64,000 nucleotides of DNA from Microbacterium keratanolyticum (GTDB lineage: Bacteria; Actinomycetota; Actinomycetes; Actinomycetales; Microbacteriaceae). The number at the start of each line of letters is the position of its first letter. The first letter of the stretch is position 1. The translations under genes were made by a program, and so were the position numbers. The notes beneath the pieces are model-generated. The model saw only the letters and a program-made list of their open reading frames with translations. It had not been told where the DNA came from and made no database searches. Shown piece after piece: positions 44,962-55,053 of the stretch. Where the stretch lies: contig NZ_JAFBBQ010000001.1 of assembly GCF_016907255.1 (NCBI RefSeq), forward strand, positions 992,001-1,056,000. Reading direction: 5' to 3'.

Positions 44962-47418
44962 TCAGAACGACAGCGCGCAGTCGATCTGGCTGGAGCCGAC
45001 CGACATCGTGATCGTCGTGATCGACCCCGCCTGAGCGACCGTCCCGCCCTCGCACACCGAAGACGACGCTGTCGGCACTCCGGCGATTTCCACCACAAGG
45101 GGAACGGAGAGCGCGGTGTGCTGGTCCACCCGGATGCGCACTGTGCCGTCGACCTCGGTGCACATCGCCACGGTGCAGGGAGCGTTCACCGTCAGGCCGT
45201 CGATCGTCGCCGGCTTCCAGAATGCGAAGAGTCGGGCGGCCTGCGCAGCGAATAGAACTGCCTGACAGATGTCCGAGTTCTCGATCACCGTGAAGCCTGG
45301 CGCGGAACCGAACGCCTGAGTCTCCGCGAGCGAGTAGCCCGGAAGCACGGCGTACTGGTACGAACGCCCGCTGAAGTTCTGCCCGTGCCACAACCACAGA
45401 GTCAGATAACGGCGAGCGATCGGGGCAGCGTCGATCCCGGGAGTGAGGTTGATGTCAGACCACGCACCTGTGCGCTCTTCGCGCTTCATCTTGACGCTGC
45501 CGCCGACCGGGAAGTAGTACCCTCCGACGCCGTCGATGTGCACCGTGAGCGGCCCTGTCGCGTTCTCGGTCCTCGAACTGGGCAGCGTGCCGATCCTCAC
45601 CACCCCGTCCACGCGAACCGAGTGCGTGCCGTTCGCATGCAGGTTTCGATTCTCGACCGTGGTCTCGACGATTCCACCTGTCGTGGAGGAGATATCCGCG
45701 CCGAGCGCCACGAGTACCCCCGCGTGCTCGAACCACGCCTTGCGAGCACGAAGGTCGCTGCCACGAAACGCCCCACCCGGCCCGTTGCGATCATGAGGCG
45801 CGGCGAAGTGCTGCGCGAAGACACTCGCCGCCCCTACCGCGTCGCCGAGGACGGCAGATCCACCTGTCCACTCTCCTGGAGGGCACCCCTTGCCCGAGGT
45901 CCCGCCGATACGATCGGGCAGCGCCAGTTGCTCCACGGTTGTCCCGGCGAGCCGAGTACGATCGACGGTCGGCCAGAACTCGTCGTCGTACTGCGAGACA
46001 TCGTGGTCGTAGAGGTATGTCATGCCGCTGCCGGTGTGATACCCGCGAACGTTCTCGAGTGAGCTGCACTCGTACCAGGCGATGCGAGAGCTTGATGCGG
46101 AGACCGCGAAGGCATGCCCCGGCCGACGGATCACACTGCGGGCCATCGAATTGAAGATGCGGGTGCCGGTGTCCGGTTCCGCCGTCGCGGGCACGGACGA
46201 GCTCAGCAGCTCCACGACGAGACCCGTCCGCGCGATCGTTCCCGTCGTGAATATCCGCCCCGTGGGGTCCTCATCGAGCCAGGACCGCACCCGCCCTCGG
46301 ATCTGTGCGGCCAGCGGAGAAGGCGCAGCCGTGGCAAGCAGGAGCATTCCTTCACTCATCGCAAAGCCCGCGTCCTGACTGCGCCCCGTGGGACGGGCGA
46401 TGGCCCGCCCTCGGACGCTGTCCATCACCCGCCCGCGGTACACGAGGGGAAGGTAGCTCTGTTCGACCAGTGCGAAGAACGCCTCGTAGTCAGGACCGTT
46501 CCCCCCGAGGTCGAGAAGCGCGAACAGCCGAGACGCGGCGAGCAGCAGCTCCACACCGTAGGACCCCGTGTACGGCACGGTTGTGTGCTGAAGCATCGAC
46601 CCGTCCGCGTAGAAGCCGTCCCCCGACAGCACCAGCGTCCAGACCGGCGCCAGCCCGGCGCGTGCACGATTCAATCGAGTCGCGTCGCTGTCGAGGAGCG
46701 AACGGACGACCACTGCCTGACACATGTCGACACGGTTCGCCCCGGTCGACTCTTTGACGGGCAGGCCCTTGAGCGGATCCAACATCCAGGGGTCTGGAAT
46801 GAAGTGGTCGATGGCGGCGCACCCGTCCGCCACCTGGGCCGCGGGGACGTCATCGGCCACGATCGCAAGAATGCTGGCGAGCGCCCGTGGCGAACCCACC
46901 TGCCAGTCCCACCAATTGTCAGCGGCCGCCATTGCGGTACCCGCGGAATATCCGGCGGCGGAAAGGGTGTCAAGGCTCGCGCTGACCTGACTCAGCACGG
47001 TGGCACTGCCGAAGTGCGCGGACCCCGGAGTCGCCCAGGCGAGCGCGAAATCGAGTATTCGCACGTAGGACTGTCGAATCTTCTGCGCGGCACGGATTCC
47101 CTGCGCATCGGGGTTGGGTCCCGTCAGGACAAGGTCGGTGAACACCGACGTCCCAGTGGCGTCGAGGATCCCCTGCCAGGCGGAGACGCGGGTGTCGAGG
47201 GCAAGCAAGGCTGTCGAGAAGCGGCTGTCGGTCGGGATCACCTGAGCACGGCCAGTGACGATGTCGACCCATCGTTCTCGCAGCGTGGAGAAGTCTGCCG
47301 CGTTCTCTGCCGCCACCTGCAACGACAACCGGGCGAAGAGCGAGTCCGCGATGACCCCGGCGGCGAGCCCCGCCGAGACCTTGAAGAGTGTGCGTCGTGT
47401 CAGATCCACCATGGTCAT
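44962..47418 (-). CDS. Secreted polysaccharide lyase family 8 (hyaluronate/chondroitin/xanthan lyase type)
   Basis: An 818-residue exported lyase that would cut uronic-acid-containing polysaccharide by beta-elimination. The N-terminus has a Tat-like signal (DLTRRTLFKVSAGLAAGVIA). The alpha/alpha-toroid domain carries the PL8 landmarks NWWDWQVG (Asn), DGSMLQHTTVPYTGSYG (His and Tyr) and RGRVMDSVRGR (Arg). A super-sandwich beta domain follows (from about 390) and a C-terminal beta domain ends the protein. The substrate (hyaluronan, chondroitin or xanthan) cannot be decided by eye. A second in-frame ATG two codons downstream is equally possible. The ribosome site GGAGGATG is strong. Confidence 0.9.
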   Translation of the reverse strand: MTMVDLTRRTLFKVSAGLAAGVIADSLFARLSLQVAAENAADFSTLRERWVDIVTGRAQVIPTDSRFSTALLALDTRVSAWQGILDATGTSVFTDLVLTGPNPDAQGIRAAQKIRQSYVRILDFALAWATPGSAHFGSATVLSQVSASLDTLSAAGYSAGTAMAAADNWWDWQVGSPRALASILAIVADDVPAAQVADGCAAIDHFIPDPWMLDPLKGLPVKESTGANRVDMCQAVVVRSLLDSDATRLNRARAGLAPVWTLVLSGDGFYADGSMLQHTTVPYTGSYGVELLLAASRLFALLDLGGNGPDYEAFFALVEQSYLPLVYRGRVMDSVRGRAIARPTGRSQDAGFAMSEGMLLLATAAPSPLAAQIRGRVRSWLDEDPTGRIFTTGTIARTGLVVELLSSSVPATAEPDTGTRIFNSMARSVIRRPGHAFAVSASSSRIAWYECSSLENVRGYHTGSGMTYLYDHDVSQYDDEFWPTVDRTRLAGTTVEQLALPDRIGGTSGKGCPPGEWTGGSAVLGDAVGAASVFAQHFAAPHDRNGPGGAFRGSDLRARKAWFEHAGVLVALGADISSTTGGIVETTVENRNLHANGTHSVRVDGVVRIGTLPSSRTENATGPLTVHIDGVGGYYFPVGGSVKMKREERTGAWSDINLTPGIDAAPIARRYLTLWLWHGQNFSGRSYQYAVLPGYSLAETQAFGSAPGFTVIENSDICQAVLFAAQAARLFAFWKPATIDGLTVNAPCTVAMCTEVDGTVRIRVDQHTALSVPLVVEIAGVPTASSSVCEGGTVAQAGSITTITMSVGSSQIDCALSF

Positions 47419-47589
47419 CCTCCGCTTCCTTGCGTTTCAGAGGGACGGTAGCTGTCTGCCAGATGATGAGTACAGGGTGAATCAGTCTCATGCGAAGAGA
47501 CGATTACGCGCCGCGCGCGGGTACGACAATGGCGCCCCGAGCCCGCCGGCTTCCTTGCCGACGAGCTCGGGACAGTGCGGTCTCGTGCT

Positions 47590-48839
47590 CTACGCCCCCA
47601 TCGCGGCGAGGGTGACGAGAGCGGTCACGATGGCACCGTGCTTGAGGTCGAGCGGCTCGACCCGGTGCCGGGTGTCGGCTGCCGTGAGCAGCAGACGGCT
47701 GCCTGCGGAGTCGTCGTTGTAGCCGCCGATCAGGCGCACCGCCGGAATCCCTGCCGCCAGGAAGTTGGCGTGGTCGGAGTTCGTGGTGTGCGCGTAGATC
47801 GGATGCACGGGCGTGCCGCCGACGACGCTGGCCTGACGCAGCAGCTCCAGGATGCGCGGATGCCCCGCCGTCAGTCCGAACAGGCGCGGGTAACCGACCG
47901 GGGTGTCGACGTTCACGTTGCAGTGGATGAGCGACCGCTCGGCCTCGTTCAACGACGCCACGTACTCTGCGGATCCCGTGAGGGCCCACTCCTCGAAGGT
48001 GAACAACGCGAGAGTCAGACCCCGCTCGCTGTCCGCGGCGAGCGGCCCGAGACGACGGGCGACCTCAAGCACGGTGGCCAGGCCCGATCCGTTGTCCATC
48101 GCGCTCTCGGCGAGTCCGTGCCCGTCGATGTGGGCGCTCAGCACGACGTGCTCCTGCGTACGACCCGGGAAGTGCACGAAGATGTTGCGTCCGGTCCATT
48201 CGCCGGGAGTCGCCCGGTTGAACAGGCGCACCCGAGCAGGTCCGAACGCCAGCGCTGTCGACAGCTCGCTCGTCGCGTCGTAGCTCAGGCCGAACGCGGG
48301 CATCTCGCCCGGCTCCCCCGCGCCGCCGGATCCACTGACGGGGCCAGCGCCCGGCTGGTTGTTGCCGATCAGGAACGCCGCGGCCCCGTAGGTGCGTGCG
48401 AGTTCGAGCTTCACACCGCGGTGCACGTGGTTCGTCGAGAACGGGAACTCGTGACGGACGAGAACCGCCTTGCCGGGAATCCGATCTCGCGCGCCCTCGA
48501 AGTCGACGGGCGTGCCACGACCGAGGTCGATGACCTCGAACTCGTCGTCCACCTGCGCGCAGTTCAGCAGCGGATAGCTCTGCAGCTCGCGACCGGACGC
48601 GACCATGCTCACGCCGTGCTCGTCGCTGCGCAGGCCCGTGACCGTGAACGTCTGCTCACGGTACTCGCCGCCGAGTGCACGCGCGGCGCCCTCGAGATAC
48701 GACTGCGCTGCCGTCTCACTGTCGGTTCCGGCCACACGCCCGCCGGTGTCGCACACGGCGGTGAAGTCGGCACCGAGCTGACCGCTCAGCCAGATGTCGC
48801 CGATGAGGTCTCGAACGTTGTCGTGCATTTTCTCTCTCA

Positions 48840-48840
<1 letters not shown>
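47590..48840 (-). CDS. M28 family metallopeptidase with PA domain insert
   Basis: A 416-residue aminopeptidase-like protein. A PA-type insert (about 90-200, HEFPFSTNHVHRGVKLELAR) precedes the catalytic core, where SAHIDGHGLAESAMDNGSG supplies the first zinc ligands (H, D), FTFEEWALTGS the glutamates and HTTNSDHANF the last histidine. No signal peptide, so it is cytoplasmic. It starts at ATG 48838-48840, overlapping the ATPase stop by one base (TAATG), so it is the last gene of the amino-acid-type ABC operon and may hydrolyse the imported compound. Confidence 0.88.
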
Positions 48841-49594
<754 letters not shown>

Positions 49595-49598
<4 letters not shown>

Positions 49599-50554
49599 GC
49601 GGATGCCTCCTCTCGGGCGGGCTGCGCGGGTCGTCGGAATCGGATGCCGGTGAGGCGCTGCAGCGAACCAGGTCCGCTCGTGCGCTGGGAGCCGCGCGAG
49701 TAGAAGCGCTCGAGTGCGTTCTGCCCGACCATCAGGATCGAGGTGACGATGAGGTACCAGATCGTTGCGACCATGAGCAGCGGGATCGTCTCGAACGTGC
49801 GGCTGTAGATGACCTGCACCGAGTAGAGAAGCTCCGGCAGGGCGATCACCGACACAAGCGAGGTCGACTTCAGCAGCGAGAGCACCTCGTTGCCCGTCGG
49901 CGGGATGATGAAGCGCATCGCCTGCGGGATGACGATGCGGCGCATCGTGCGTCCGCCGCTCATGCCGAGAGCCTTGGATGCTTCGATCTGTCCGCCGTCG
50001 ACCGAGAGCAGGCCGCCTCGGATGATCTCCGCCATGTACGCCGCCTCGTTGAGGGCGAGCGCGGCGACGGCCACCACGTAGGGCGTCACGAAGTCGTTGA
50101 CGTTGCCCTCGAAGAAGGTCGGGCCGAAGGGGATGCCGATCGAGATCGACGGATACAGCGCGGAGATGTTGTACAGCAGGACGAGCTGCACGAGCAGCGG
50201 CGTTCCGCGGAAGAACCACACATACGCGCCGGCCACGGCGTTGAGCACCTTGTTGTCGGAGACCCGCATGAGCGCGATCACCAGACCGATGATGATGCCG
50301 ATCACCATCGAGACGATCGTGAGCTCGATCGTCTTCCACAGACCCTGCAGTACTGACCCGGAGGTGAAGTACTGCCACACCACATCCCACTCGAAGCGCG
50401 GGTTGGTCACGATCGAGACCGCGACGGCGACCGCCAGTGCGATGACCACCACGGTGGCCAGCCACATGAAGGGACGTGGACGCCCGATGACCCGGTAGTC
50501 CTTCACCTCGTGAAGGAGCGAGTCAACGGACGCCCGCGGAGCGGCGCTGGTCAC
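49595..50554 (-). CDS. Amino acid ABC transporter permease (HisM/GlnP-type)
   Basis: A 319-residue permease with about five to six helices. The conserved loop [19 protein letters not shown] and [20 protein letters not shown] identify the His/Glu/Gln/Arg/opine family. It has an N-terminal extension of about 30 residues. Start and stop both overlap neighbours by four bases, so expression with binding protein and ATPase is coupled. Confidence 0.92.
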
Positions 50555-51495
50555 TCCATCGCCTCATTGTTCTTGCCGGCCATCGGAACAGCCAGCTGCT
50601 GGACGCCGTAGGTGGTGAGAATCTGCTCGTAGACGCCGTCGTCGATGAACTTCTGCAGCGTCGCCTGGATCACCGGGAGCAGTTCGCTCGTCTTCGGGAA
50701 GGCCATTCCCGACAGGCCGCCGCGGAACGGCTCGCCGCTGAGGGTGAGGCGGTCGTTGTCGGTCTGCGCGATGTAGCCGCCCTGCGCGGCAGCCGTGCCG
50801 TAGGCGTCGATGCGGCCACTGGTGAGCGCGAGGATCCCCTCGTTGTTGGTCTTGTACGAGAGGATCTCGATCGCCGGCTTGCCCGCAGCGGTGCAGACCT
50901 CGTTCTGCTCGGTGAGCGAGATCTCCTCGACCGATCCGGTCGTCACGCCGATCGCAAGGCCGCAGGCGGTCTCGGGCGAGAGATTCTTCGGCGCATCCGC
51001 ATCGTCCTTCGCGACGATGAACTGCGACCCGCCGCGGAGGTAGTCGATGAAGTCGACCTGCTCCTGGCGCTCTGCCGTGTCGAGCATGGGCGCGAGCGAG
51101 AAGTCGTAGCGCTCCGCTGCGAGGCCGGGGATCAGGTTCGCGAAGACGACCTGGCGCAGTTCGACGTCGACGCCCAGCGCGTCGCCCATCGCGTAGGCGA
51201 GGTCGGGCACGATGCCGACGATGGTGACACCGTCGGTGTCGTACGACGCGAATGGCTCACCGATCGTCGCGTCGGTCGCGATGACGAGGGTGCCCTTGTC
51301 GGAGACCGCAGCCGGCAGCATGTCGGCGAGCGTCTTGTCGGCGTCGCCGGCCGCTGCGTGATAGTTGATGTCGGCGGTGTTCGACGAGGCACCGGAGGTG
51401 GAGCCAGGAGTCGCGGATCCGGTGCACGCCGTGAGGGCGAGAGCGGAGATCGCGAGAGCGCTGAGGGTGACGGCGGATCGGGTGGATCGCTTCAT
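50551..51495 (-). CDS. Amino-acid-type ABC transporter substrate-binding lipoprotein
   Basis: A 314-residue family 3 solute-binding lipoprotein. Lipobox LALTAC (about 19-24), serine/threonine-rich linker, then GTLVIATDATIGEPFASYD and GIVPDLAYAMGDALGVDVEL. The ligand is probably a polar amino acid or a modified amino acid. I start it at ATG 51493-51495, which opens directly into the signal sequence. Preceded on the same strand by the FadR-type regulator gene. Confidence 0.92.
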   Translation of the reverse strand: MKRSTRSAVTLSALAISALALTACTGSATPGSTSGASSNTADINYHAAAGDADKTLADMLPAAVSDKGTLVIATDATIGEPFASYDTDGVTIVGIVPDLAYAMGDALGVDVELRQVVFANLIPGLAAERYDFSLAPMLDTAERQEQVDFIDYLRGGSQFIVAKDDADAPKNLSPETACGLAIGVTTGSVEEISLTEQNEVCTAAGKPAIEILSYKTNNEGILALTSGRIDAYGTAAAQGGYIAQTDNDRLTLSGEPFRGGLSGMAFPKTSELLPVIQATLQKFIDDGVYEQILTTYGVQQLAVPMAGKNNEAME

Positions 51496-51568
51496 GCGGG
51501 TGATGGCTTTCTGGATGTGTGAGGGTGCCCGGTCTCGGGTGGAGGGGCGGAGCGCGGAGCGGGTCGGC

Positions 51569-52255
51569 TCAGATGCGCCCCACCTCCGCGACGTGCTCGC
51601 GCATGAGGCGCGCGGCGTCGTCCGGTCGTCCGGCCTCGATCGCCGCAAGGATGGCGCGGTGACCGTTGAGAGACGTGGTGCGACCCTCTGCTGTGGAGTG
51701 GGAGGTGCGTCGGAACTCGCTGACCCATTCCGAGGTGGCTCGGCTGAGGGCGAGGATCAGATGGTTGTGAGTGGTCGCCGCGATGGTCTCGTGGAACCGC
51801 TGGTCGTACTCGAGGGAGTGCTCCAGCGTGGCCGTCACCGGATCGAAATCGCACAGGCTCGCGAGGAGGAGCAGGTCGCTGTCGGTGCGACGACTTGCCG
51901 CGAGTCCGGCGATTTCGGGTTCGAAGGTGGATCGGAAGTCGGTGACCTCGACGGCCTCGCGCTCGGTCTGCGACATGTCGCGCAGGAGCGAGGATGCCGC
52001 GTCTGACGGATCCAGCACGACCGTGCCGGATCCCTGACGACGCCGCACGACACCCTTGAGCGTGAGCTCGTGGATGGCCTCGCGGATCGTCGTCCGTGAC
52101 ACGCCGAGCTGCGCTGCCAGGTCGCGCTCCGGGGGGAGCGCGGAGCCTGCAGGCACCGCTCCTGTGCTCACGAGATCCATCAGCCGAGCCGCGATCGCCG
52201 TGGCGGTCGCGGTGCGCGGCGTTGCGCTGAGCTGATCCCAATCGATCGATGACAT
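51569..52255 (-). CDS. GntR family (FadR/FCD subfamily) transcriptional regulator
   Basis: A 228-residue regulator. The winged helix (SALPPERDLAAQLGVSRTTI, IREAIHELTLKGVVRRRQGS) is followed by an all-helical FCD ligand domain with metal-site candidates (DFRSTFEPEIAG, YDQRFHETIAATTHNH, HRAILAAIEAGRPDDA). The ATG at 52253-52255 is preferred over a longer reading. It precedes the ABC importer operon and is divergent from the TauE/SafE gene; a matching operator lies between them. Confidence 0.92.
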   Translation of the reverse strand: MSSIDWDQLSATPRTATATAIAARLMDLVSTGAVPAGSALPPERDLAAQLGVSRTTIREAIHELTLKGVVRRRQGSGTVVLDPSDAASSLLRDMSQTEREAVEVTDFRSTFEPEIAGLAASRRTDSDLLLLASLCDFDPVTATLEHSLEYDQRFHETIAATTHNHLILALSRATSEWVSEFRRTSHSTAEGRTTSLNGHRAILAAIEAGRPDDAARLMREHVAEVGRI

Positions 52256-52275
52256 GTGCTGTACGGTAGCAGAAT

Positions 52276-52286
52276 TGGTCGGACCA
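52276..52286. promoter_or_regulatory. FadR-type operator TGGTCGGACCA
   Basis: A perfect TGGT-N3-ACCA palindrome, the form bound by FadR-subfamily GntR regulators, 21 bases upstream of the regulator start and 51 bases upstream of the divergent permease start. A second palindrome CCAATTGG lies at 52292-52299. Confidence 0.65.
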
Positions 52287-52336
52287 CCCAACCAATTGGC
52301 CGATATTCCGTTGCAGCGACTCCGCAGAAGGGCACC

Positions 52337-53098
52337 ATGGATCTCCTCAGCCCTCTCGGTGTGAGCCTGCTCGCCCTGGCCGCGATCGGCGCGGGCATCA
52401 TCAACACGGTCGTCGGGTCCGGAAGTCTCATCACCTTCCCCACGCTCTTGGCGCTCGGAGTTCCGCCCGTGAACGCGAACGTCGCCAACACGGTCGGTCT
52501 CGCGATCGGCAACGTGGGCGGCGTGGTCGGCTACCGACGCGAACTCGTCGGAACGCGACGCATCCTGCTGCCCCTCATCGCGGTCACGATCGTCGGCGCG
52601 GTGGCCGGTGCGCTCGCACTGCTCGCTCTGCCCGCATCGGTCTTCCGTCTCGTCGCGCCGGCACTCATCATCGTCGGCTGCATCCTCGTCGCGATCCAGC
52701 CGATCCTGAACCGACGCGCATCACAGGAGGCAGGCCGTCCGCCCCTCGCCCCGGCCTGGCTGCGCACGCCCCTCACGCTTCTCACCGGCGCATATGGCGG
52801 CTATTTCGGCGCGGCACAGGGTGTGCTGATCGTCGGCATCCTCGATCTGACGATGCGCGAGGACCTGCAGCGCATCAACGCCATCAAGAACGTGCTGCAG
52901 ACCGTCGCAGGCTGGGTCGCGACGATCGTCTTCGTTCTGCACATGGCCCTGCCATGGGTCTCGATCGGCATCATCGCGGTGGGCTCCCTGCTCGGGTCCG
53001 CGATCGGCTCGGCGATCGGCCGACGCCTGCCTGCATGGCTGCTGCGCACGGCGATCATCGTGATCGGAGCGATCGCCGTCGTCTTCCTCCTCGCCTGA
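52337..53098 (+). CDS. TauE/SafE family sulfite/anion permease
   Basis: A 253-residue membrane protein with about eight helices. The start INTVVGSGSLITFPTLLALGVPP (family signature with the NTVVGSGGSL-like glycine run) and the second half AYGGYFGAAQGVLIVGIL are the paired TauE motifs. Members export sulfite, sulfoacetate or other organic anions. The ATG at 52337 gives the canonical N-terminus. It is divergent from the FadR-type regulator and probably under its control. Confidence 0.88.
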   Translation: MDLLSPLGVSLLALAAIGAGIINTVVGSGSLITFPTLLALGVPPVNANVANTVGLAIGNVGGVVGYRRELVGTRRILLPLIAVTIVGAVAGALALLALPASVFRLVAPALIIVGCILVAIQPILNRRASQEAGRPPLAPAWLRTPLTLLTGAYGGYFGAAQGVLIVGILDLTMREDLQRINAIKNVLQTVAGWVATIVFVLHMALPWVSIGIIAVGSLLGSAIGSAIGRRLPAWLLRTAIIVIGAIAVVFLLA

Positions 53099-53109
53099 CG
53101 CCGTCCACT

Positions 53110-53122
53110 CGACACCGTGTCG
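53110..53122. promoter_or_regulatory. Palindromic operator candidate CGACAC-C-GTGTCG
   Basis: Perfect 6-bp arms with one central base, upstream of the aldehyde dehydrogenase gene. The same palindrome with longer arms occurs at 54918-54940 upstream of the ring-cleavage operon. A -10 candidate TAGCAT lies at 53180-53185. Confidence 0.6.
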
Positions 53123-53236
53123 GATCACCCGGCGTCGGTTTGCGGCGACGCGGCGGATGTCGGCCCCGCACCCCGCGGATAGCATCGGTGTGACTTCGCG
53201 CACGAGCGCACCCAGCACGGATTGTCGAGGACTGCG

Positions 53237-54685
53237 ATGGAGCGGTGGGACCTGAAACCAGCCGACGGCGGAATCTACTCCGACGGATGGCGCCCGGGTG
53301 GCGGCGGCACGCTCGACGTGACCTCCCCCGGTGACGGCACCGTGATCGGCACGATCGGCATCGCCGACGACGCCGACGTCGAACGCGCGGGCCTGCGCGC
53401 CGTCGACGCGCAGAAGGCCTGGGGCGCCGCGTCGTACCGCGTGCGCGCCGAGGTCCTGCGCAAGGCCGCGGACGCACTGGAGGAGATCCGCGCCGACGTG
53501 GAGCGCGTACTGGTGCGCGAGAGCGGGTCACTCCCCGGCAAGGCCCACCACGAGGTCGAGAAGGTCATCGACGAGCTGCGCGAGGCCGCAGGGCTCGTGA
53601 CGATGTCGCAGGGCGACATCCTTCCGGTCGAGGACCCCACGACGATCGGCATCGCCCGCCGCATCCCGGTCGGCGTCGTCGGCGTCATCGCCCCCTGGAA
53701 CGCCCCGTTCATGCTCGCGATGCGCTCGGTCGCTCCGGCGATCGCTCTCGGCAACGCCGTCATCGTGAAGCCCGATGTCAAGACGGCTCTGTCCGGCGGT
53801 GCCGTGATCGCCGAGATCTTCGAGCGCGCGGGCCTCCCTGCAGGTGTGCTGCACATCCTTCCCGGCGGACCGGACACCGGCGAGGCCGTCGTGCGCTCGC
53901 CCCACACGAACGTCATCTCCTTCACGGGATCCTCCGCCGCGGGCAAGCGCGTCGGCGAGGTCGCCGGAGGCCTGTTGAAGCGCGTCATCCTCGAACTCGG
54001 CGGCAACAACGCGTTCATCGTGATGGCGGACGCCGATCTCGACAAGGCCGTCGCTGCGGGCGTCGGCGGCTCCTTCCGACACCAAGGCCAGATCTGCATG
54101 GCCACCGGGCGCCACCTCGTGCACGAGAGCGTCGCCGACGAGTACGTCGAGCGGCTGCGGGCGGCCGCAGCGGCCATGCGCCTCGGTGATCCCCTGGCCG
54201 AAGGCACGACCCTCGGGCCGCTCATCAACGTGCCGCAGGCAGAGCGTGTGCAGGGCATCGTCGACGCCGCCGTCGCCGATGGCGCAACCGTCGTACAGGG
54301 CGGCACGCACGACGGCGTCTTCTTCGCCCCGACCGTCCTCGACGGCGTCGGGATCGACAACCCCGCCTTCCAGAGCGAGATCTTCGGCCCCGTCGCCCCC
54401 GTGACCCGCTTCTCCACGGATGAAGAGGCTCTCGCCCTCGCCAACGCCAGCGCCTACGGCCTCTCCGCCGCGATCCACACCCGCGACACCGCGCGCGCCC
54501 TCGGCTTCGCCTCCCGCCTGCACGCCGGCATGGTCGCCGTGAACGGGCAGACCATCTACGACGCCGCGCACATCCCGATGGGCGGCATCGGCGCCTCCGG
54601 AAACGGCGGCCGCCACGGCGGTCACTGGAACCTCGACGAGTTCACCTACTGGCAGTGGATCACACTGCCCACGATCTCGGGCTGA
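53237..54685 (+). CDS. Aldehyde dehydrogenase, benzaldehyde/vanillin dehydrogenase-like
   Basis: A 482-residue NAD(P)-dependent aldehyde dehydrogenase. VGVIAPWNAPFMLAMRSVAPA and FTGSSAAGKRVGEVAG form the cofactor site; the general base is in LELGGNNAF and the nucleophile in HQGQICMATGRH. The N-terminal part and the VTMSQGDILPVEDPTT segment resemble aromatic aldehyde dehydrogenases. The likely role is oxidation of an aromatic aldehyde to its acid, feeding the pathway encoded downstream. The ATG at 53237 is preferred to a start five codons upstream. It ends in a terminator, so it is a separate unit from the ring-cleavage operon but shares an operator motif with it. Confidence 0.88.
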   Translation: MERWDLKPADGGIYSDGWRPGGGGTLDVTSPGDGTVIGTIGIADDADVERAGLRAVDAQKAWGAASYRVRAEVLRKAADALEEIRADVERVLVRESGSLPGKAHHEVEKVIDELREAAGLVTMSQGDILPVEDPTTIGIARRIPVGVVGVIAPWNAPFMLAMRSVAPAIALGNAVIVKPDVKTALSGGAVIAEIFERAGLPAGVLHILPGGPDTGEAVVRSPHTNVISFTGSSAAGKRVGEVAGGLLKRVILELGGNNAFIVMADADLDKAVAAGVGGSFRHQGQICMATGRHLVHESVADEYVERLRAAAAAMRLGDPLAEGTTLGPLINVPQAERVQGIVDAAVADGATVVQGGTHDGVFFAPTVLDGVGIDNPAFQSEIFGPVAPVTRFSTDEEALALANASAYGLSAAIHTRDTARALGFASRLHAGMVAVNGQTIYDAAHIPMGGIGASGNGGRHGGHWNLDEFTYWQWITLPTISG

Positions 54686-54703
54686 ACCCAGCCTGCGGGC
54701 ATA

Positions 54704-54745
54704 AGAGGGCGAGCTGCGCCGAGGGGGTCGGCTTCGCCCTCTTTG
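54704..54745 (+). terminator. Terminator after the aldehyde dehydrogenase gene
   Basis: Arms AGAGGGCGA (54704-54712) and TCGCCCTCT (54734-54742) pair perfectly around a 21-base loop, followed by TTTG. Confidence 0.7.
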
Positions 54746-54813
54746 TCGTGCGCGCATCTCTGTCGTAGGCGCGTCGCGCTGCGCCCCGCACGCCCCAACC
54801 GGCGCCTACCCCG

Positions 54814-54884
54814 CGCGAGAAACCACTCCTCGCGTGAAACACCACAGCACGCAGGGTTTCTCGCGCAGAAGGTGGTTTCTCGCG
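54814..54884. repeat. Extragenic palindromic repeat
   Basis: Outer arms CGCGAGAAACCAC and GTGGTTTCTCGCG are perfect over 13 bp. Inside, GGTTTCTCGCG occurs again as a direct repeat, and ACTCCTC...GAAACACCACAGC resembles the element at 60773. Together with the terminator and operator it fills the 368-base gap between two genes. Confidence 0.7.
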
Positions 54885-54917
54885 AACACGGAAAGGCGGA
54901 TGCTGCGCAGAAACCGC

Positions 54918-54940
54918 CATTCCGACACTGTGTCGGAATG
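54918..54940. promoter_or_regulatory. Palindromic operator candidate upstream of the ring-cleavage operon
   Basis: CATTCCGACAC-T-GTGTCGGAATG, a perfect palindrome with 11-bp arms, 114 bases before the operon's first start codon. Its core CGACAC-N-GTGTCG is the same as at 53110-53122. Confidence 0.7.
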
Positions 54941-55053
54941 CCCCCGAGGAGATTCCCGCAGCGGGCCGATCCCCCGAAACCAGGGGCACACATAGCGTCG
55001 AAGTATCAGCCGCAACCGTCACTGCCGACGGCCAATCGACGAAGGAGTCACTC

